In this document: positions 1 to 8,800 of the stretch, one piece after another | Position numbering within the stretch: the first letter of the stretch is position 1 | How the letters are laid out: every line of letters starts with the position of its first letter | Assembly (NCBI RefSeq): GCF_028714215.1 | Contig: NZ_JAQTMS010000014.1 | Location: 28,436-92,435, forward strand | Reading direction: 5' to 3' | DNA from: Rhodoferax sp. | Lineage (GTDB): Bacteria > Pseudomonadota > Gammaproteobacteria > Burkholderiales > Burkholderiaceae_C | DNA: 64,000 nucleotides | The notes under the pieces: model-generated | Told to the model about the DNA's origin: nothing | Seen by the model: only the letters and a program-made list of their open reading frames with translations | The model's database searches: none | Made by a program: the position numbers and the translations under genes

Positions 1-237
1 ATCTTGCTTCAGTCGGAACACTTTGGCACCAATGTGGCCGAGTCCCTGAGGATCCTCTCCGACACCATGCGGGTGCAGCGCCAGGTGCGCGCCGAGGAGC
101 GGGCGGCCAAGATTCCGCTGAAGCTTTTGTTCCCTTTGATATTTCTCATATTTCCGTCCTTGTTTGTGGTCTTGATGGGACCCGCCGTGATCAGCATTTA
201 CCGGGTCTTGCTGCCAACCATGACCGGTGTTCATTGA
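1..237 (+). CDS. tadC: TadC-like type II secretion F domain protein, C-terminal end
   Basis: This is the 3' end of a gene cut by the window edge; about 78 codons are visible and the frame is open from base 1. The remaining protein has a cytoplasmic helix rich in Arg and Glu (LRILSDTMRVQRQVRAEERA) followed by one hydrophobic segment (LLFPLIFLIFPSLFVVLMGPA). That is the usual tail of TadC, an inner-membrane platform protein of the Flp/Tad pilus machine. The next gene is a TadD-like TPR lipoprotein, which fits a tad operon running in from the left. TadB has a similar tail, so the exact paralogue is inferred. Confidence 0.72.
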   Translation: MLLQSEHFGTNVAESLRILSDTMRVQRQVRAEERAAKIPLKLLFPLIFLIFPSLFVVLMGPAVISIYRVLLPTMTGVH

Positions 238-255
238 AACTGTTTGGAGGATGTC

Positions 256-1593
256 ATGAAGCCTTGCGTCAAAGTCTTATCGGCCCTGTCGACCGCCTCG
301 CTGCTGGCTTGTTCCCAGTTGTCGTTGGCCCCCACGCTGGGGGCGCCAGTAGCCGGCCCGGCTGCCGGCACGCCAGCGCTGCCTGGCGCGCAGCCGCTCG
401 CCAACGGCGCGCGCCCGGTGTCGGCTGTGGAAGGGCTTTTTGCCCTGGGCCGCTCGGCCCACAATGCCGGTGACCTGGTACTGGCGGAACAGTGGTACAC
501 GCAGGTTCTGGCCATGCAGCCTTCGCACCTTGGCGCCCTCAACTCGATGGCCGTGATTTACGCGCAGACGCAGCGCAGCGACCAGGCGCTTGAATTCTTC
601 AAACGGGCGTTGGAACTTGATCCGCAAGCCGCCTACGTGCACAACAACCTGGGCTACGCCTTGTTGCTGGCCGGCCGACTGGCCGAGGCCGGATCGGAAC
701 TGGCCCGCGCGTATGAGTTGAATCCGTCGAGTGCCCAATCGCGCCAGAATCTTGAGTTGCTGGCCCGTGCCACCGAGGCTGCTGCGCCAGGCCCGCAATT
801 GGTGGCGGTGGCCAAGAACGTCTATGAATTGCGTGATGCGCCGGCGGCGCGGCCAGTGCCCATGCAGGCTGCGGCGCCCATGCCGGTCGCAGTGCCCATG
901 CAGGTGGCAGTGCCGACGCCGGTCGCAGTATCCACGCCGGTGGCAGTGCCCATGCAGGTGGCAGTGTCCATGCCGGTCGCGGCGCCCATGCAGGTGGCAG
1001 TGTCCATGCCGGTCGCGGCGCCCATGCAGGTTGCAGTGCCGACGCCCGTGGTGGCACCCCTACCGGTGGCAGCGCCCATGCGGGTAGCGGTGTCCACGCC
1101 GGTCGCGATGCCCATGCAGGCCGCAGTGTCCATACCAGTGGCAGCGCCCATGCAGGTGGCAGCGACGGTCAAGGAACTGGCCCCCGGCACTTCCCTGCAA
1201 GGTGTCCGGATCGAGGTCTCCAACGGTGTCGGTATCCGCTATCTGGCCCGGCGCACGGCGGAGCGGCTGGCGCAAACGGGCTGGGTGACGGCGCGTTTGA
1301 CCAATCAACCGCGCTTCCGGCAGGCGACAACCGAAATCCAGTTTGTGGCCGGACAAAAAGAGGCGGCACAGGCGCTGTCGGCGCAACTGCCGGTGAGCGT
1401 CAGAACGGTGGCCTGCGGCGGTCTGGTCAGAAACCTTCAGATGCGGCTGGTGCTGGGTCACGATCTGGTCGGCAAAACCCTTGTTGCCTGGCTCGACTCC
1501 GGCAGCCAGACCCCAGTGGCACTGGCTGGCGCCGACGGCTGGCGCTTCAGCGCCAACCCGGCTTTGGGCTGGCTCTTTGAATCGGCCGGTTGA
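256..1593 (+). CDS. TadD-like TPR lipoprotein with LytR C-terminal-type domain
   Basis: The start is ATG 256, preceded by GGAGG at 246-250; an in-frame TTG at 244 has no such site. Residues 1-19 form a lipoprotein signal with lipobox LLAC (Cys19), so the protein is probably outer-membrane anchored. Residues about 55-165 hold TPR helices of the TadD kind. Residues 202-303 are a pure hexapeptide tandem repeat of the form P-M-Q/P-V-A-x. Residues about 315-400 (VRIEVSNGVG, then GWVTARLTN) resemble the LytR/CpsA C-terminal domain found in some Tad-associated TPR proteins. It follows tadC closely, so a role in pilus assembly at the outer membrane is inferred. Repeat length may differ between strains. 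Confidence 0.8.
   Translation: MKPCVKVLSALSTASLLACSQLSLAPTLGAPVAGPAAGTPALPGAQPLANGARPVSAVEGLFALGRSAHNAGDLVLAEQWYTQVLAMQPSHLGALNSMAVIYAQTQRSDQALEFFKRALELDPQAAYVHNNLGYALLLAGRLAEAGSELARAYELNPSSAQSRQNLELLARATEAAAPGPQLVAVAKNVYELRDAPAARPVPMQAAAPMPVAVPMQVAVPTPVAVSTPVAVPMQVAVSMPVAAPMQVAVSMPVAAPMQVAVPTPVVAPLPVAAPMRVAVSTPVAMPMQAAVSIPVAAPMQVAATVKELAPGTSLQGVRIEVSNGVGIRYLARRTAERLAQTGWVTARLTNQPRFRQATTEIQFVAGQKEAAQALSAQLPVSVRTVACGGLVRNLQMRLVLGHDLVGKTLVAWLDSGSQTPVALAGADGWRFSANPALGWLFESAG
859..1164 (+). repeat. 17 x 18-bp in-frame tandem repeat
   Basis: Seventeen consecutive 18-bp units, all in frame, encode hexapeptides such as PMQVAV, SMPVAA and PTPVAV. Part of the array is organised as a higher-order 36-bp unit. 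The repeat leaves other frames on both strands open as well, which creates spurious antisense ORFs here. It probably forms an extended Pro/Val/Ala/Met linker between the TPR and C-terminal domains. Confidence 0.9.
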
Positions 1594-1717
1594 TTGGTTC
1601 GAAATTGAGAAATCGCAATCGCCTTGTTTTTGAAAATACTAGCCTACTGCTTGACGAGTCTTTGATTCCGGGCTGTGGCGGCGCGGTTTCCACCGAGATC
1701 TTATGTAAGGAACAATC

Positions 1718-3784
1718 GTGAAAACATATGCGATAAAACTTCTCAGCACCTCCGCGCTCCTGATCGCAGTGGGCCTCCTTGGCGGCTGCGGTGGCGGCGG
1801 TGATCTCGCCGTCTGTGGCAGCGGCATTGCCAAAGTGAATACCTTGCTGGACCCGGGCGGCTGCGCTTCCAGCACCACCCCCACGGGGGCTGCTGCCACT
1901 GCGCTGGCGTCGCTCACACTGTCGTTGACCGACGCGTCGGGCGCGGCCATCACGGCGGTTTCTCCCGAGCATGCGGGAACACTGCAGGCCCTGGTGAAAA
2001 ACAGCCGGGGCGCCGCCGCGCCGAATGTCGCGGTCACCTTTACCAGCACTGACAAGACGGGCACATTTGTGCCAGCCTCCGGCACCGCCCTGACCGACGC
2101 CAGCGGCGTGGCGCGCGTGGGCCTGCCGGCAGGCACGCAAGCCGGCGCCTTCACCGCCACGGCCAACGCTGCCGGCGGCAGCACGACGGCCATGGGAACG
2201 GTCGGCTATACGGTGACGTTTCCGACGCTCACGCTGAGTGCGCTGGGCATCGCGCCGGCGACGCTATCCGCGGGCGGCAACGCCAGCATCAGTGTCACGG
2301 TGTTGAGTGATTCATCGCCCTATGCGCCGCCGCTGTCGGTCGCCTTTACCTCGCCCTGCATCACGGCCGGCAAGGCCAGCATCGGCTCACCGGTGCTGAC
2401 GCAAAGCGGGGTGGCGACCGCCAGCTACACCGACAAGGGCTGTGGCGTGGCCGATGTCATTACCGCTTCCGTGGCGCTGGGTGGTGTCAGCGTGACACGA
2501 ACGGGAACCCTCACGGTGCTTCCGGCAACCGCCGGTTCCATCAAATTCGTATCCGCGGACACGACCAACATTGCGCTCAAGGGAGCCGGTGGCTTCGGAC
2601 GCCAGCAGTTCTCGACCCTCAAGTTCGAGGTTTCCGACAATACCGGGAACAAGGTGGCTGGCAAGCTGGTGGACTTCGTGTTCTCCGACTCCAACGCTGC
2701 GTCGACGGTGGGTGGCCTGACACTCAATCCCAGCTCCGCCACGTCCGCTGCCGACGGCACGGTGACGACGCTGGTTACGGCGGGAACGATACCGACCTCG
2801 GTGCGCGTCGTCGCCACGGTGCATGGCACGACGCTGACAACCCTGTCCAATATCCTGGTGATTTCCACCGGCGTGCCGGATCAGCGGCACTTCTCGCTGG
2901 CCACCGAAACCGGAAACTGCGAAGGCCGGGACTTCGACCAGGCCTGCAGCATCGTCACGGCGACTTTGGGCGATCATTTTGGCAACCCTGTGCCGGATGG
3001 GACGGCGGTGAACTTCAGCGCCGAAGGGGGTGTCATCGATGCCTCGTGCATCACAGGCTCCGCCGCCGTCACGCCGACCGGTCAGACCACCAACTCCAAA
3101 GTCGGCCCGGGTTCGGGCAGCTGCAGTGTTGTGCTGAGGTCGAGCAACCCACGGTCGGCGAACGGGCGCGTCACGGTTCTTGCCTATGCTTTGGGCGAGG
3201 AAAATCTTTTCGATGCCAACGGCAACAATGTGTACGACAGCGGCGATAGCTTCACCGACAAGAGCCCCGACATCTTCCGGGACGACAATGAAAACGGCGC
3301 CTGGACCGCCGGCGAGCCGTGCATCGGACCCAACAGCAACAGCAGTTGCAGCACGCCTGGCGATGGTATCTACAACGGGGTGCTGCGCAATCCGCAACTG
3401 CCCAGCGCACAGACCTTGTATGTTTCAGGCCAACTGGTGCAGATATTTTCCGGCAGCTTTGCCAACATAAGCTTCAATCCGTCGCCGCTGCTGTGCACGG
3501 TGGGCAGCACGGTGGATGTTCAGGTGAGCGTTACCGACCAGATTGGCAATATCATGCCGGCCGGCACGACCATCGCTTTCAACACGGTCTTTGGCGGCGG
3601 GGTCGCCACGGCGGGCGTGTTCCCCGCCGGCGTTACGGTCCGCAACGTTCCTCTTGCCGTGGGCGAAACACTGCCGGTCCCGGTCTATCCGGTGACGCTG
3701 GCCTGTGCCGGTAGCGGGAAACTGTTTGTCACGGTCACCACGCCAAGAAAGATTGAAACCACTGCCAGCGTGCCAATCAATTAG
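1718..3784 (+). CDS. Ig-like (Big_1/invasin-type) surface lipoprotein
   Basis: The GTG start at 1718 has AAGGA at 1707-1711. Residues 1-24 form a lipoprotein signal ending LLGGC (Cys24), followed by a Gly-rich stretch. The rest is about six beta-rich repeats with the bacterial Ig-like pattern: VTFTSTDKTGTF...LTDASGVARVGLPAGTQAG, then VAFTSPC, VDFVFSD and VNFSAEGG. These repeats are typical of intimin/invasin Big_1 domains in large adhesins. Near residues 497-540 lie two acidic loops (DANGNNVYDSGDSF and DDNENGAWTAGE) resembling calcium-binding dockerin/EF-hand loops. Several Cys pairs are present. A cell-surface structural or adhesive role is inferred. It sits beside the Tad genes but is separated by about 120 bp and may have its own promoter. 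Confidence 0.7.
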   Translation: MKTYAIKLLSTSALLIAVGLLGGCGGGGDLAVCGSGIAKVNTLLDPGGCASSTTPTGAAATALASLTLSLTDASGAAITAVSPEHAGTLQALVKNSRGAAAPNVAVTFTSTDKTGTFVPASGTALTDASGVARVGLPAGTQAGAFTATANAAGGSTTAMGTVGYTVTFPTLTLSALGIAPATLSAGGNASISVTVLSDSSPYAPPLSVAFTSPCITAGKASIGSPVLTQSGVATASYTDKGCGVADVITASVALGGVSVTRTGTLTVLPATAGSIKFVSADTTNIALKGAGGFGRQQFSTLKFEVSDNTGNKVAGKLVDFVFSDSNAASTVGGLTLNPSSATSAADGTVTTLVTAGTIPTSVRVVATVHGTTLTTLSNILVISTGVPDQRHFSLATETGNCEGRDFDQACSIVTATLGDHFGNPVPDGTAVNFSAEGGVIDASCITGSAAVTPTGQTTNSKVGPGSGSCSVVLRSSNPRSANGRVTVLAYALGEENLFDANGNNVYDSGDSFTDKSPDIFRDDNENGAWTAGEPCIGPNSNSSCSTPGDGIYNGVLRNPQLPSAQTLYVSGQLVQIFSGSFANISFNPSPLLCTVGSTVDVQVSVTDQIGNIMPAGTTIAFNTVFGGGVATAGVFPAGVTVRNVPLAVGETLPVPVYPVTLACAGSGKLFVTVTTPRKIETTASVPIN

Positions 3785-3800
3785 GACGCGGCCGGGGTTT

Positions 3801-5240
3801 TCAGAGATCGACGAAATAGCTGGCGGCAGCGGCGTCGATCGCTTCGTTGCTCAGGTCCGGCACCTGGTGCATGAAGCGGGCGCGGTCGATGATGTGCTCC
3901 ATCAGATCCCGGGGGTGGCTGCCGACAAAGGGCCGCCCCTTGGCGCGGTAATAGGTTTTCACCAGATAGTCGGCCGCCCGCGGCACATAGTGCAGACCTT
4001 GAATCTCGCAGACGCGCCGGAGAATTTCCAGAAACTCGTCCTCGGTCTGATGCGGTACCTGGATCTTGTGGCGGATGCGCCGCAAGAAGGCTTGATCAAC
4101 CAGTTCGCCGGGGCTCAGGTTGGTACAGAAGATGGTGATCTGATCGAACGGGACTTCCAGCTTCTTGCCGTTATGGAGTTGCAGGAAATCGGTTCCCCGC
4201 TCCAGCGGGACCATCCAGCGATTGAGCAACTGGCGCGGCGGGACTTGTTGCCGGCCGAAGTCGTCCAGGATGAAGACGCCGTTGGCGGCCTTCATGTGCG
4301 CCGGGCATTCGTAGAACTTGCTGATCGGGTCGTACTCCAGATTCAGGCCGTCCAGCGTCAGTTCGCCACCCACCATCACCACCGGGCGATGGCACAGGCA
4401 CCAGCGGGGGTCGTGCTTGAAATCGGATTCCAGGTCGAGCGGCGCATTGGCATCGCGCTTGTCCCCGTCGACGGTCATGTGGATGGCCGGATCGAAGACG
4501 CGGATGATCTGGCCATCGACTTCGATCGCATGGGGAATGTAGATGTCTCCGGCAAGCGCCCGGCCCAGCGCTTCCGAGATCGATGATTTGCCGGTACCGG
4601 CGGGGCCGTAGAGAAAGATCGAGCGGCCCGAATTGAAAGCCGTCCCCAACTGCTCCAGCAGTGTCTTGCTGATGACCAGCTGGCTCATGGCCTGCTTGAC
4701 CCAGTCGGCGTCGACCTCGATTTGCCTGACCGTTTGATGCGCCACCATCAGGCAGTAGGGCCGCAGCGGCACCGGAGCCGGCCCGGTGTACTGCGATTGT
4801 TGCAGTGCTTTTTCCGATCTTTCCCGGCCCTGGGCGGTCAGTTCAAAGACATAGCTGAGCCGGCTGTAGCTGCCACCCGAGCGCACGGCGATCAAGTGGT
4901 CGGTCTTGGCCAGCTCCGCCAGTTCATCGACGACCCCCAGCGGCAGGCAAATCTTGTGCGACAAATCCTTCAGCGAGAACACGCCGCCTTCGAAGTAGAC
5001 GATCTTCAGCATCAGATCGACCAGGAAGGTATCGGACAAGCCGGTTTCGACCACTTTTCGCGGCACCGGAGGCACGCTGTGGAACAGCCGGTTGAGATCG
5101 TCGGCGCTGATGGCGCCCAGCGCAACCAGCGCGTCGCCGAGACGTCCGCCGCGGGTTCTTTGGCGCGTCAGCGCGGCGTTGAGTTGTTCGGCCGTAATCA
5201 GCCGCTCCCTGACCAGCAGTTCACCCAGTGAGACACTCAT
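3801..5240 (-). CDS. MshEN-like domain fused to AAA ATPase
   Basis: The start at ATG 5240 is chosen because GGAGGG lies just upstream; the frame stays open further upstream without support. The N-terminal ~60 residues (SLGELLVRERLITAEQLNAA, then GGRLGDALVALGAISADDL) match the GspE N-terminal/MshEN pattern seen in pilus and secretion ATPases and cyclic-di-GMP binders. A winged-helix-like middle follows. The AAA module has Walker A GPAGTGKSS at 212-220, Walker B VFILDD at 322-327 and an Arg-rich sensor region (QAFLRRIRHKI). This is not a PilB/GspE motor, because the ATPase part is of a different class. It is transcribed towards the Tad-linked genes. The function is unknown; a regulatory ATPase for surface structures is a guess from context. 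Confidence 0.65.
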   Translation of the reverse strand: MSVSLGELLVRERLITAEQLNAALTRQRTRGGRLGDALVALGAISADDLNRLFHSVPPVPRKVVETGLSDTFLVDLMLKIVYFEGGVFSLKDLSHKICLPLGVVDELAELAKTDHLIAVRSGGSYSRLSYVFELTAQGRERSEKALQQSQYTGPAPVPLRPYCLMVAHQTVRQIEVDADWVKQAMSQLVISKTLLEQLGTAFNSGRSIFLYGPAGTGKSSISEALGRALAGDIYIPHAIEVDGQIIRVFDPAIHMTVDGDKRDANAPLDLESDFKHDPRWCLCHRPVVMVGGELTLDGLNLEYDPISKFYECPAHMKAANGVFILDDFGRQQVPPRQLLNRWMVPLERGTDFLQLHNGKKLEVPFDQITIFCTNLSPGELVDQAFLRRIRHKIQVPHQTEDEFLEILRRVCEIQGLHYVPRAADYLVKTYYRAKGRPFVGSHPRDLMEHIIDRARFMHQVPDLSNEAIDAAAASYFVDL

Positions 5241-5385
5241 TTGTTGACCCTCCGTGGCGGGGGCGGCAAGAGCCCCGAGGCCCATCCGCAATGATATAGC
5301 GCATTCCCCTGAACGGCGCCATCGGCCAGTGCCGCTTGGGGTCCGAGTGGGCAATATTTCGTCAATCATGGGAAAATAGCCGGCT

Positions 5386-6657
5386 ATGCATCCAAAAGCC
5401 CTGCTTGAGGCCTGTTCCGAACTCGTCCGGCTGGCTCTCAAATTCGACCATCCCAGCGACGCCATTGTTGCCAAGTTCTTCCGCGACAACCGGGGTCTGG
5501 GGCCGCGTGAACGGGCTACTCTTTCGGGCACCGTCTACACCGTCTTGCGCAAGAAACTGCTGTTCGACCATTGCGCACCGTCGGGCAGTGGTCCGAAGGA
5601 GCGGCGGCTGGCGATTCTGGGGTTTTACGGCCCCGGCGATTTTTTGCGCAGCGCCTTGAGCGAGCAGGAAAAGAGCTGGCTCGATCAGTGCGAAAAAATC
5701 AATCCGGCCGATCTGATGGAGCGCCATCGGCACAACCTGCCGGAGTGGCTGGTGCAGCCGCTGAAAGACCAGTTGGGCGCCGAATTCTGGCCCCTGGTGG
5801 AGAGTTTGAACCAGGGCGCCGGACTCGATCTGCGCGTCAATGCGCTCAGCGCCAAGCGCGCCGAGGTGCAAAAGGAATTGGCCCAGGCCGGCATCAAGGC
5901 AGTGCCGACAGCTTATTCGCCCTGGGGCCTGCGCATCGCCGGCAAGCCGGCCCTGAACCAGGTCGACGCCTTCACGCGTGGCGCCTTCGAGGTGCAGGAC
6001 GAGGGCTCGCAATTGCTGGCCCTGCTGCTGGACGCCAAACGCGGCGAGATGGTGGTGGATTTTTGCGCCGGCGCCGGCGGCAAGACGCTGGCCATTGGTG
6101 CGGCCATGCGCAACACCGGGCGCCTGTACGCCTTCGATACCTCGGCCCATCGACTCGATGCCTTGAAACCGCGGCTGGCGCGCAGCGGCCTGTCCAATGT
6201 GCATCCGGCGGCCATCGCCCATGAACGCGATGAACGCATCAAGCGCCTGTCCGGCAAGATCGACCGGGTGCTGGTGGATGCACCCTGTTCCGGGCTCGGC
6301 ACCCTGCGCCGCAACCCGGACCTGAAGTGGCGGCAAACGCTGGCGCAGGTGGAGCAGATGGCGCTGACCCAGAGCGCCATTTTGCAGAGCGCCGCGCGGT
6401 TGCTCAAACCCGGCGGCCGCCTGGTCTACGCCACCTGCAGCATGTTGCAGCAGGAAAACGAAGCCGTGGCCCAGGCCTTCTCCCAAGCCAACCCGGACTT
6501 CACCCCGCTGGAGGTGGCTGAAGTCCTGTCCGGGCTGAAAGTGGAGGCTGCCGCCAGTCTGTGCAGTGGTGGCGAAGACGGGCGCCGCTATCTGCGCCTG
6601 TGGCCGCACCGCCATCAGACCGATGGCTTTTTTGCCGCTGTCTGGCAAAAAAATTGA
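5386..6657 (+). CDS. RsmB/NOP-family RNA (cytosine-C5) methyltransferase
   Basis: This 423-residue protein has a NusB-like N-terminal region (RERATLSGTVYTVLRKKLLFD) and a Rossmann methyltransferase domain. SAM motif I is DFCAGAGGKT at 225-234. Motif IV is DAPCSGLGTLRRNPD with Cys301. Motif VI is YATCSM with catalytic Cys351. The two-cysteine arrangement is diagnostic for m5C RNA methyltransferases. RsmB itself modifies 16S rRNA C967, but Burkholderiales often carry more than one family member, so the exact target is left open. It is divergent from the AAA ATPase gene and followed by a desaturase gene. Confidence 0.85.
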   Translation: MHPKALLEACSELVRLALKFDHPSDAIVAKFFRDNRGLGPRERATLSGTVYTVLRKKLLFDHCAPSGSGPKERRLAILGFYGPGDFLRSALSEQEKSWLDQCEKINPADLMERHRHNLPEWLVQPLKDQLGAEFWPLVESLNQGAGLDLRVNALSAKRAEVQKELAQAGIKAVPTAYSPWGLRIAGKPALNQVDAFTRGAFEVQDEGSQLLALLLDAKRGEMVVDFCAGAGGKTLAIGAAMRNTGRLYAFDTSAHRLDALKPRLARSGLSNVHPAAIAHERDERIKRLSGKIDRVLVDAPCSGLGTLRRNPDLKWRQTLAQVEQMALTQSAILQSAARLLKPGGRLVYATCSMLQQENEAVAQAFSQANPDFTPLEVAEVLSGLKVEAAASLCSGGEDGRRYLRLWPHRHQTDGFFAAVWQKN

Positions 6658-6769
6658 CAGCCCCGCTGGCATTTGCCGTTTTGGGCCGCATCTAGGTGCC
6701 TATTGGACCCGGTAGCCGTTTGCGCTTGCCGGATCTTTTATTACTACATCGTTGGAAAATTTGATAAAT

Positions 6770-7984
6770 ATGTTTTTACCTGAATGGGCAACATCGAATG
6801 CGCTGCTGGATTGGCTGGCGCACGGTTTCTGGCAATTGGCCTGGTGGCAAATCGTGTTCTTCACGCTGGCGCTGACGCATGTCACCATGATCAGCGTGAC
6901 GGTGTTCCTGCACCGGCACCAGGCACATCGAGCGCTGGACCTGCACCCGCTGGCGGCGCATTTTTTCCGCTTCTGGCTGTGGTTGACCACCGGCCAGGTG
7001 ACCAAGGAGTGGACCGCCATCCACCGCAAGCACCACGCCAAGTGCGAGCAGGCCGAGGACCCGCACAGCCCGCATGTGTATGGTATCAAGACCGTGCTGC
7101 TGCGTGGCTACGAGTTGTACCGGGCCGAGGCCGTAAAGCAGGAAACGCTGGAGCGCTTTGGTCATGGCACCCCGGCTGACTGGCTGGAGCGCAAGCTCTA
7201 CACCCGGTTTTCCTGGCACGGCGTGGCGTTGATGCTGATGATTGACCTGTGCCTGTTCGGTGCGCTGGGTCTGACCGTCTGGGCGGTGCAGATGGCCTGG
7301 ACCCCGGTCATGGCGGCCGGCATCGTCAATGGCGCGGCGCACTACTGGGGCTATCGCAACTTCGAGACCCTCGATGCCAGCACCAATATCTCGCCCTGGG
7401 GCCTGATCATTGCCGGCGAGGAACTGCACAACAACCACCACACTTATCCGACCTCCGCCAAGCTGTCGGTCAAGCCGTATGAGTTTGACATCGGCTGGCT
7501 CTACATCAGCCTGCTGCAAAAAGCCGGCTTGGCCACGGTCAAGAAGACGCCGCCGAAACTGGCTTTCGGCGCTGTGCGGCCGGTGGCCGATGAGAAGACC
7601 CTGGAAGCCCTGGTTGCCAATCGCTATGAAATCATGGCCGGTTACGCCAAGAGCATGCGGCGTGCCTTGAAGGACGAACTGGCGGCCGTGAAGGCGGCCA
7701 GTGCCGATGCCGCTGTGGTACAGGCGGCGCGGCGCTGGCTGCATCGCGATGCGCAGAACGTGCCGGCCGGTGTGGTGCCGCAACTGGCGCTGGCCCGGGC
7801 CGCCTCGCCGGTGCTGGACAAAATGGTGGTGATGCGGGAAGAACTGCGTCAACTATGGCTCAACCGCCAGCACACCCGTGAGCAGTTGGCGGCCGATCTG
7901 CAAGCCTGGTGCCATCAGGCCGAGGCCAGTGGCATTGCGGCGCTGCAGGAGTTCTCGATGCGGTTGCGGGCGGCCCGGGCCTGA
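6770..7984 (+). CDS. Acyl-CoA/fatty acid desaturase
   Basis: This is an integral membrane di-iron desaturase with the three histidine boxes HRHQAHR, HRKHH and HNNHH, and hydrophobic segments on both sides. It resembles delta-9 acyl desaturases that introduce a cis double bond into membrane fatty acids. ATG 6770 is preferred; in-frame TTG codons at 6752 and 6761 are possible earlier starts, and none has a strong ribosome site. The C-terminal ~120 residues after the last His box are a long hydrophilic helical tail. No terminator was recognised; a dispersed repeat begins a few bases after the stop. Confidence 0.88.
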   Translation: MFLPEWATSNALLDWLAHGFWQLAWWQIVFFTLALTHVTMISVTVFLHRHQAHRALDLHPLAAHFFRFWLWLTTGQVTKEWTAIHRKHHAKCEQAEDPHSPHVYGIKTVLLRGYELYRAEAVKQETLERFGHGTPADWLERKLYTRFSWHGVALMLMIDLCLFGALGLTVWAVQMAWTPVMAAGIVNGAAHYWGYRNFETLDASTNISPWGLIIAGEELHNNHHTYPTSAKLSVKPYEFDIGWLYISLLQKAGLATVKKTPPKLAFGAVRPVADEKTLEALVANRYEIMAGYAKSMRRALKDELAAVKAASADAAVVQAARRWLHRDAQNVPAGVVPQLALARAASPVLDKMVVMREELRQLWLNRQHTREQLAADLQAWCHQAEASGIAALQEFSMRLRAARA

Positions 7985-7987
7985 GTT

Positions 7988-8208
7988 TGTCGGGTGGTGC
8001 GCCCGACTGCGCAGTAACTTTCTTTTGCTTCGCCAAAAGAAAGTCACCAAAGAAAAGGCGAGCCGGATTCGTCGGCCCTGCGGGCACGCTGCGTTGCTCA
8101 GCTTCGCCGGGGTGCGCGCAAACTCGCTACGCTCAAACATGCGCGCCCCTGATCCGCCGAAGCCTGCGCTACTCGCCTCCTCATAACGGCGGGGGAGTCA
8201 GAACAGCC
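7988..8208 (-). repeat. ~220-bp dispersed repeat, copy 1 (inverted)
   Basis: This copy is the reverse complement of two near-identical copies at 12939 and 14133. The core includes the hairpin AAAAGAAAGT paired with ACTTTCTTTT around a CTTCGC loop (8027-8046 region). It also encodes the meaningless peptide FERSEFART in one frame. It starts only a few bases after the desaturase stop codon. Similar sequence is often mis-annotated as short hypothetical proteins. Confidence 0.85.
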
Positions 8209-8566
8209 AACAGCCGAACCGGGACAACCTGCCGAGTTGCAACGCGGCCAAAGCAGTGACCCGTCACTTGGATGTCACGGACCGCAGTGCAGCGTCAGGG
8301 GTCATTGGAGTTTCGGCCGGGAATGACTCCAGAGGGCTGATTGCAGCCGGTCATGACAGTCGGCTTACGGGTTGCACAATTCATTGCCCATCAAAAGCCT
8401 TTCGTGGCGGACTTCAACGTGCCCAAAGCCGCCCGTGATGAAACTGAGGACCGGCCGTTCGCGGCCTTGGTTCGGGAAGCCAAAGCAGCCACACGAATTG
8501 CGGGTTCGTTTTCGTTGAACTGGCGGGCTCTTGTGCAGCGATTCCAGTCATTCAAGAGGCGATCCC
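8209..8566. other. Non-coding, apparently decayed DNA
   Basis: No ORF here has a ribosome site or plausible protein composition. The stretch has short words resembling other intergenic parts of this accessory region (CGGTCAT, GACTCCA) but no clean repeat. It separates the dispersed repeat from the cassette-upstream element. Confidence 0.5.
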
Positions 8567-8760
8567 AATTTTTGGGGTCGGCTGGATTGAAACGTAGAAT
8601 GGACCCAAACAATCTACGGGGTTTGTCGGAATTTTTGTACCTGTATGAAGATTCAACAAAGTCGCTGAAATCAAGGCGGCAAGTAGTTCTACGAAGGATT
8701 TCATGTCCAGTTTGTCGAGCAGCCCCCAGTTTATAGAGCAGGCCTCACCCTACACACTAC
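8567..8760 (+). other. Cassette-upstream (attI-like) element, copy A
   Basis: About 194 bp aligns along its whole length, roughly three quarters identical by eye, with the reverse complement of 27149-27344. Both copies start at CAATT, share the words ATTGAAACGTAGAATG and GGGGTTTGTCGG, and contain a short leader ORF. Both end exactly before a TTRRRY-like core (here GTTGGGG at 8761) that is followed by a small gene. Position and orientation are those of an integron attI site, but no integrase gene is attached, so this is an inference. Confidence 0.5.
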
Positions 8761-8771
8761 GTTGGGGGTAA
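8703..8771 (+). CDS. Short leader ORF overlapping the cassette junction (22 aa)
   Basis: The ORF starts MSSLSSSPQFIEQ and has AAGGA at 8694-8698. It crosses the recombination core at 8761 and stops at TAA 8769-8771, 29 bases before the next ATG. The second copy of the element has a matching ORF beginning MSSLSSSAQYHEQ. The arrangement resembles ORF-11 of attI1 in class 1 integrons, known to enhance translation of the first cassette gene. Whether it is translated here is unproven. Confidence 0.35.
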   Translation: MSSLSSSPQFIEQASPYTLRWG

Positions 8772-8800
8772 AGGGTTTCAACTCAAAGAAGGGGAAAGCA

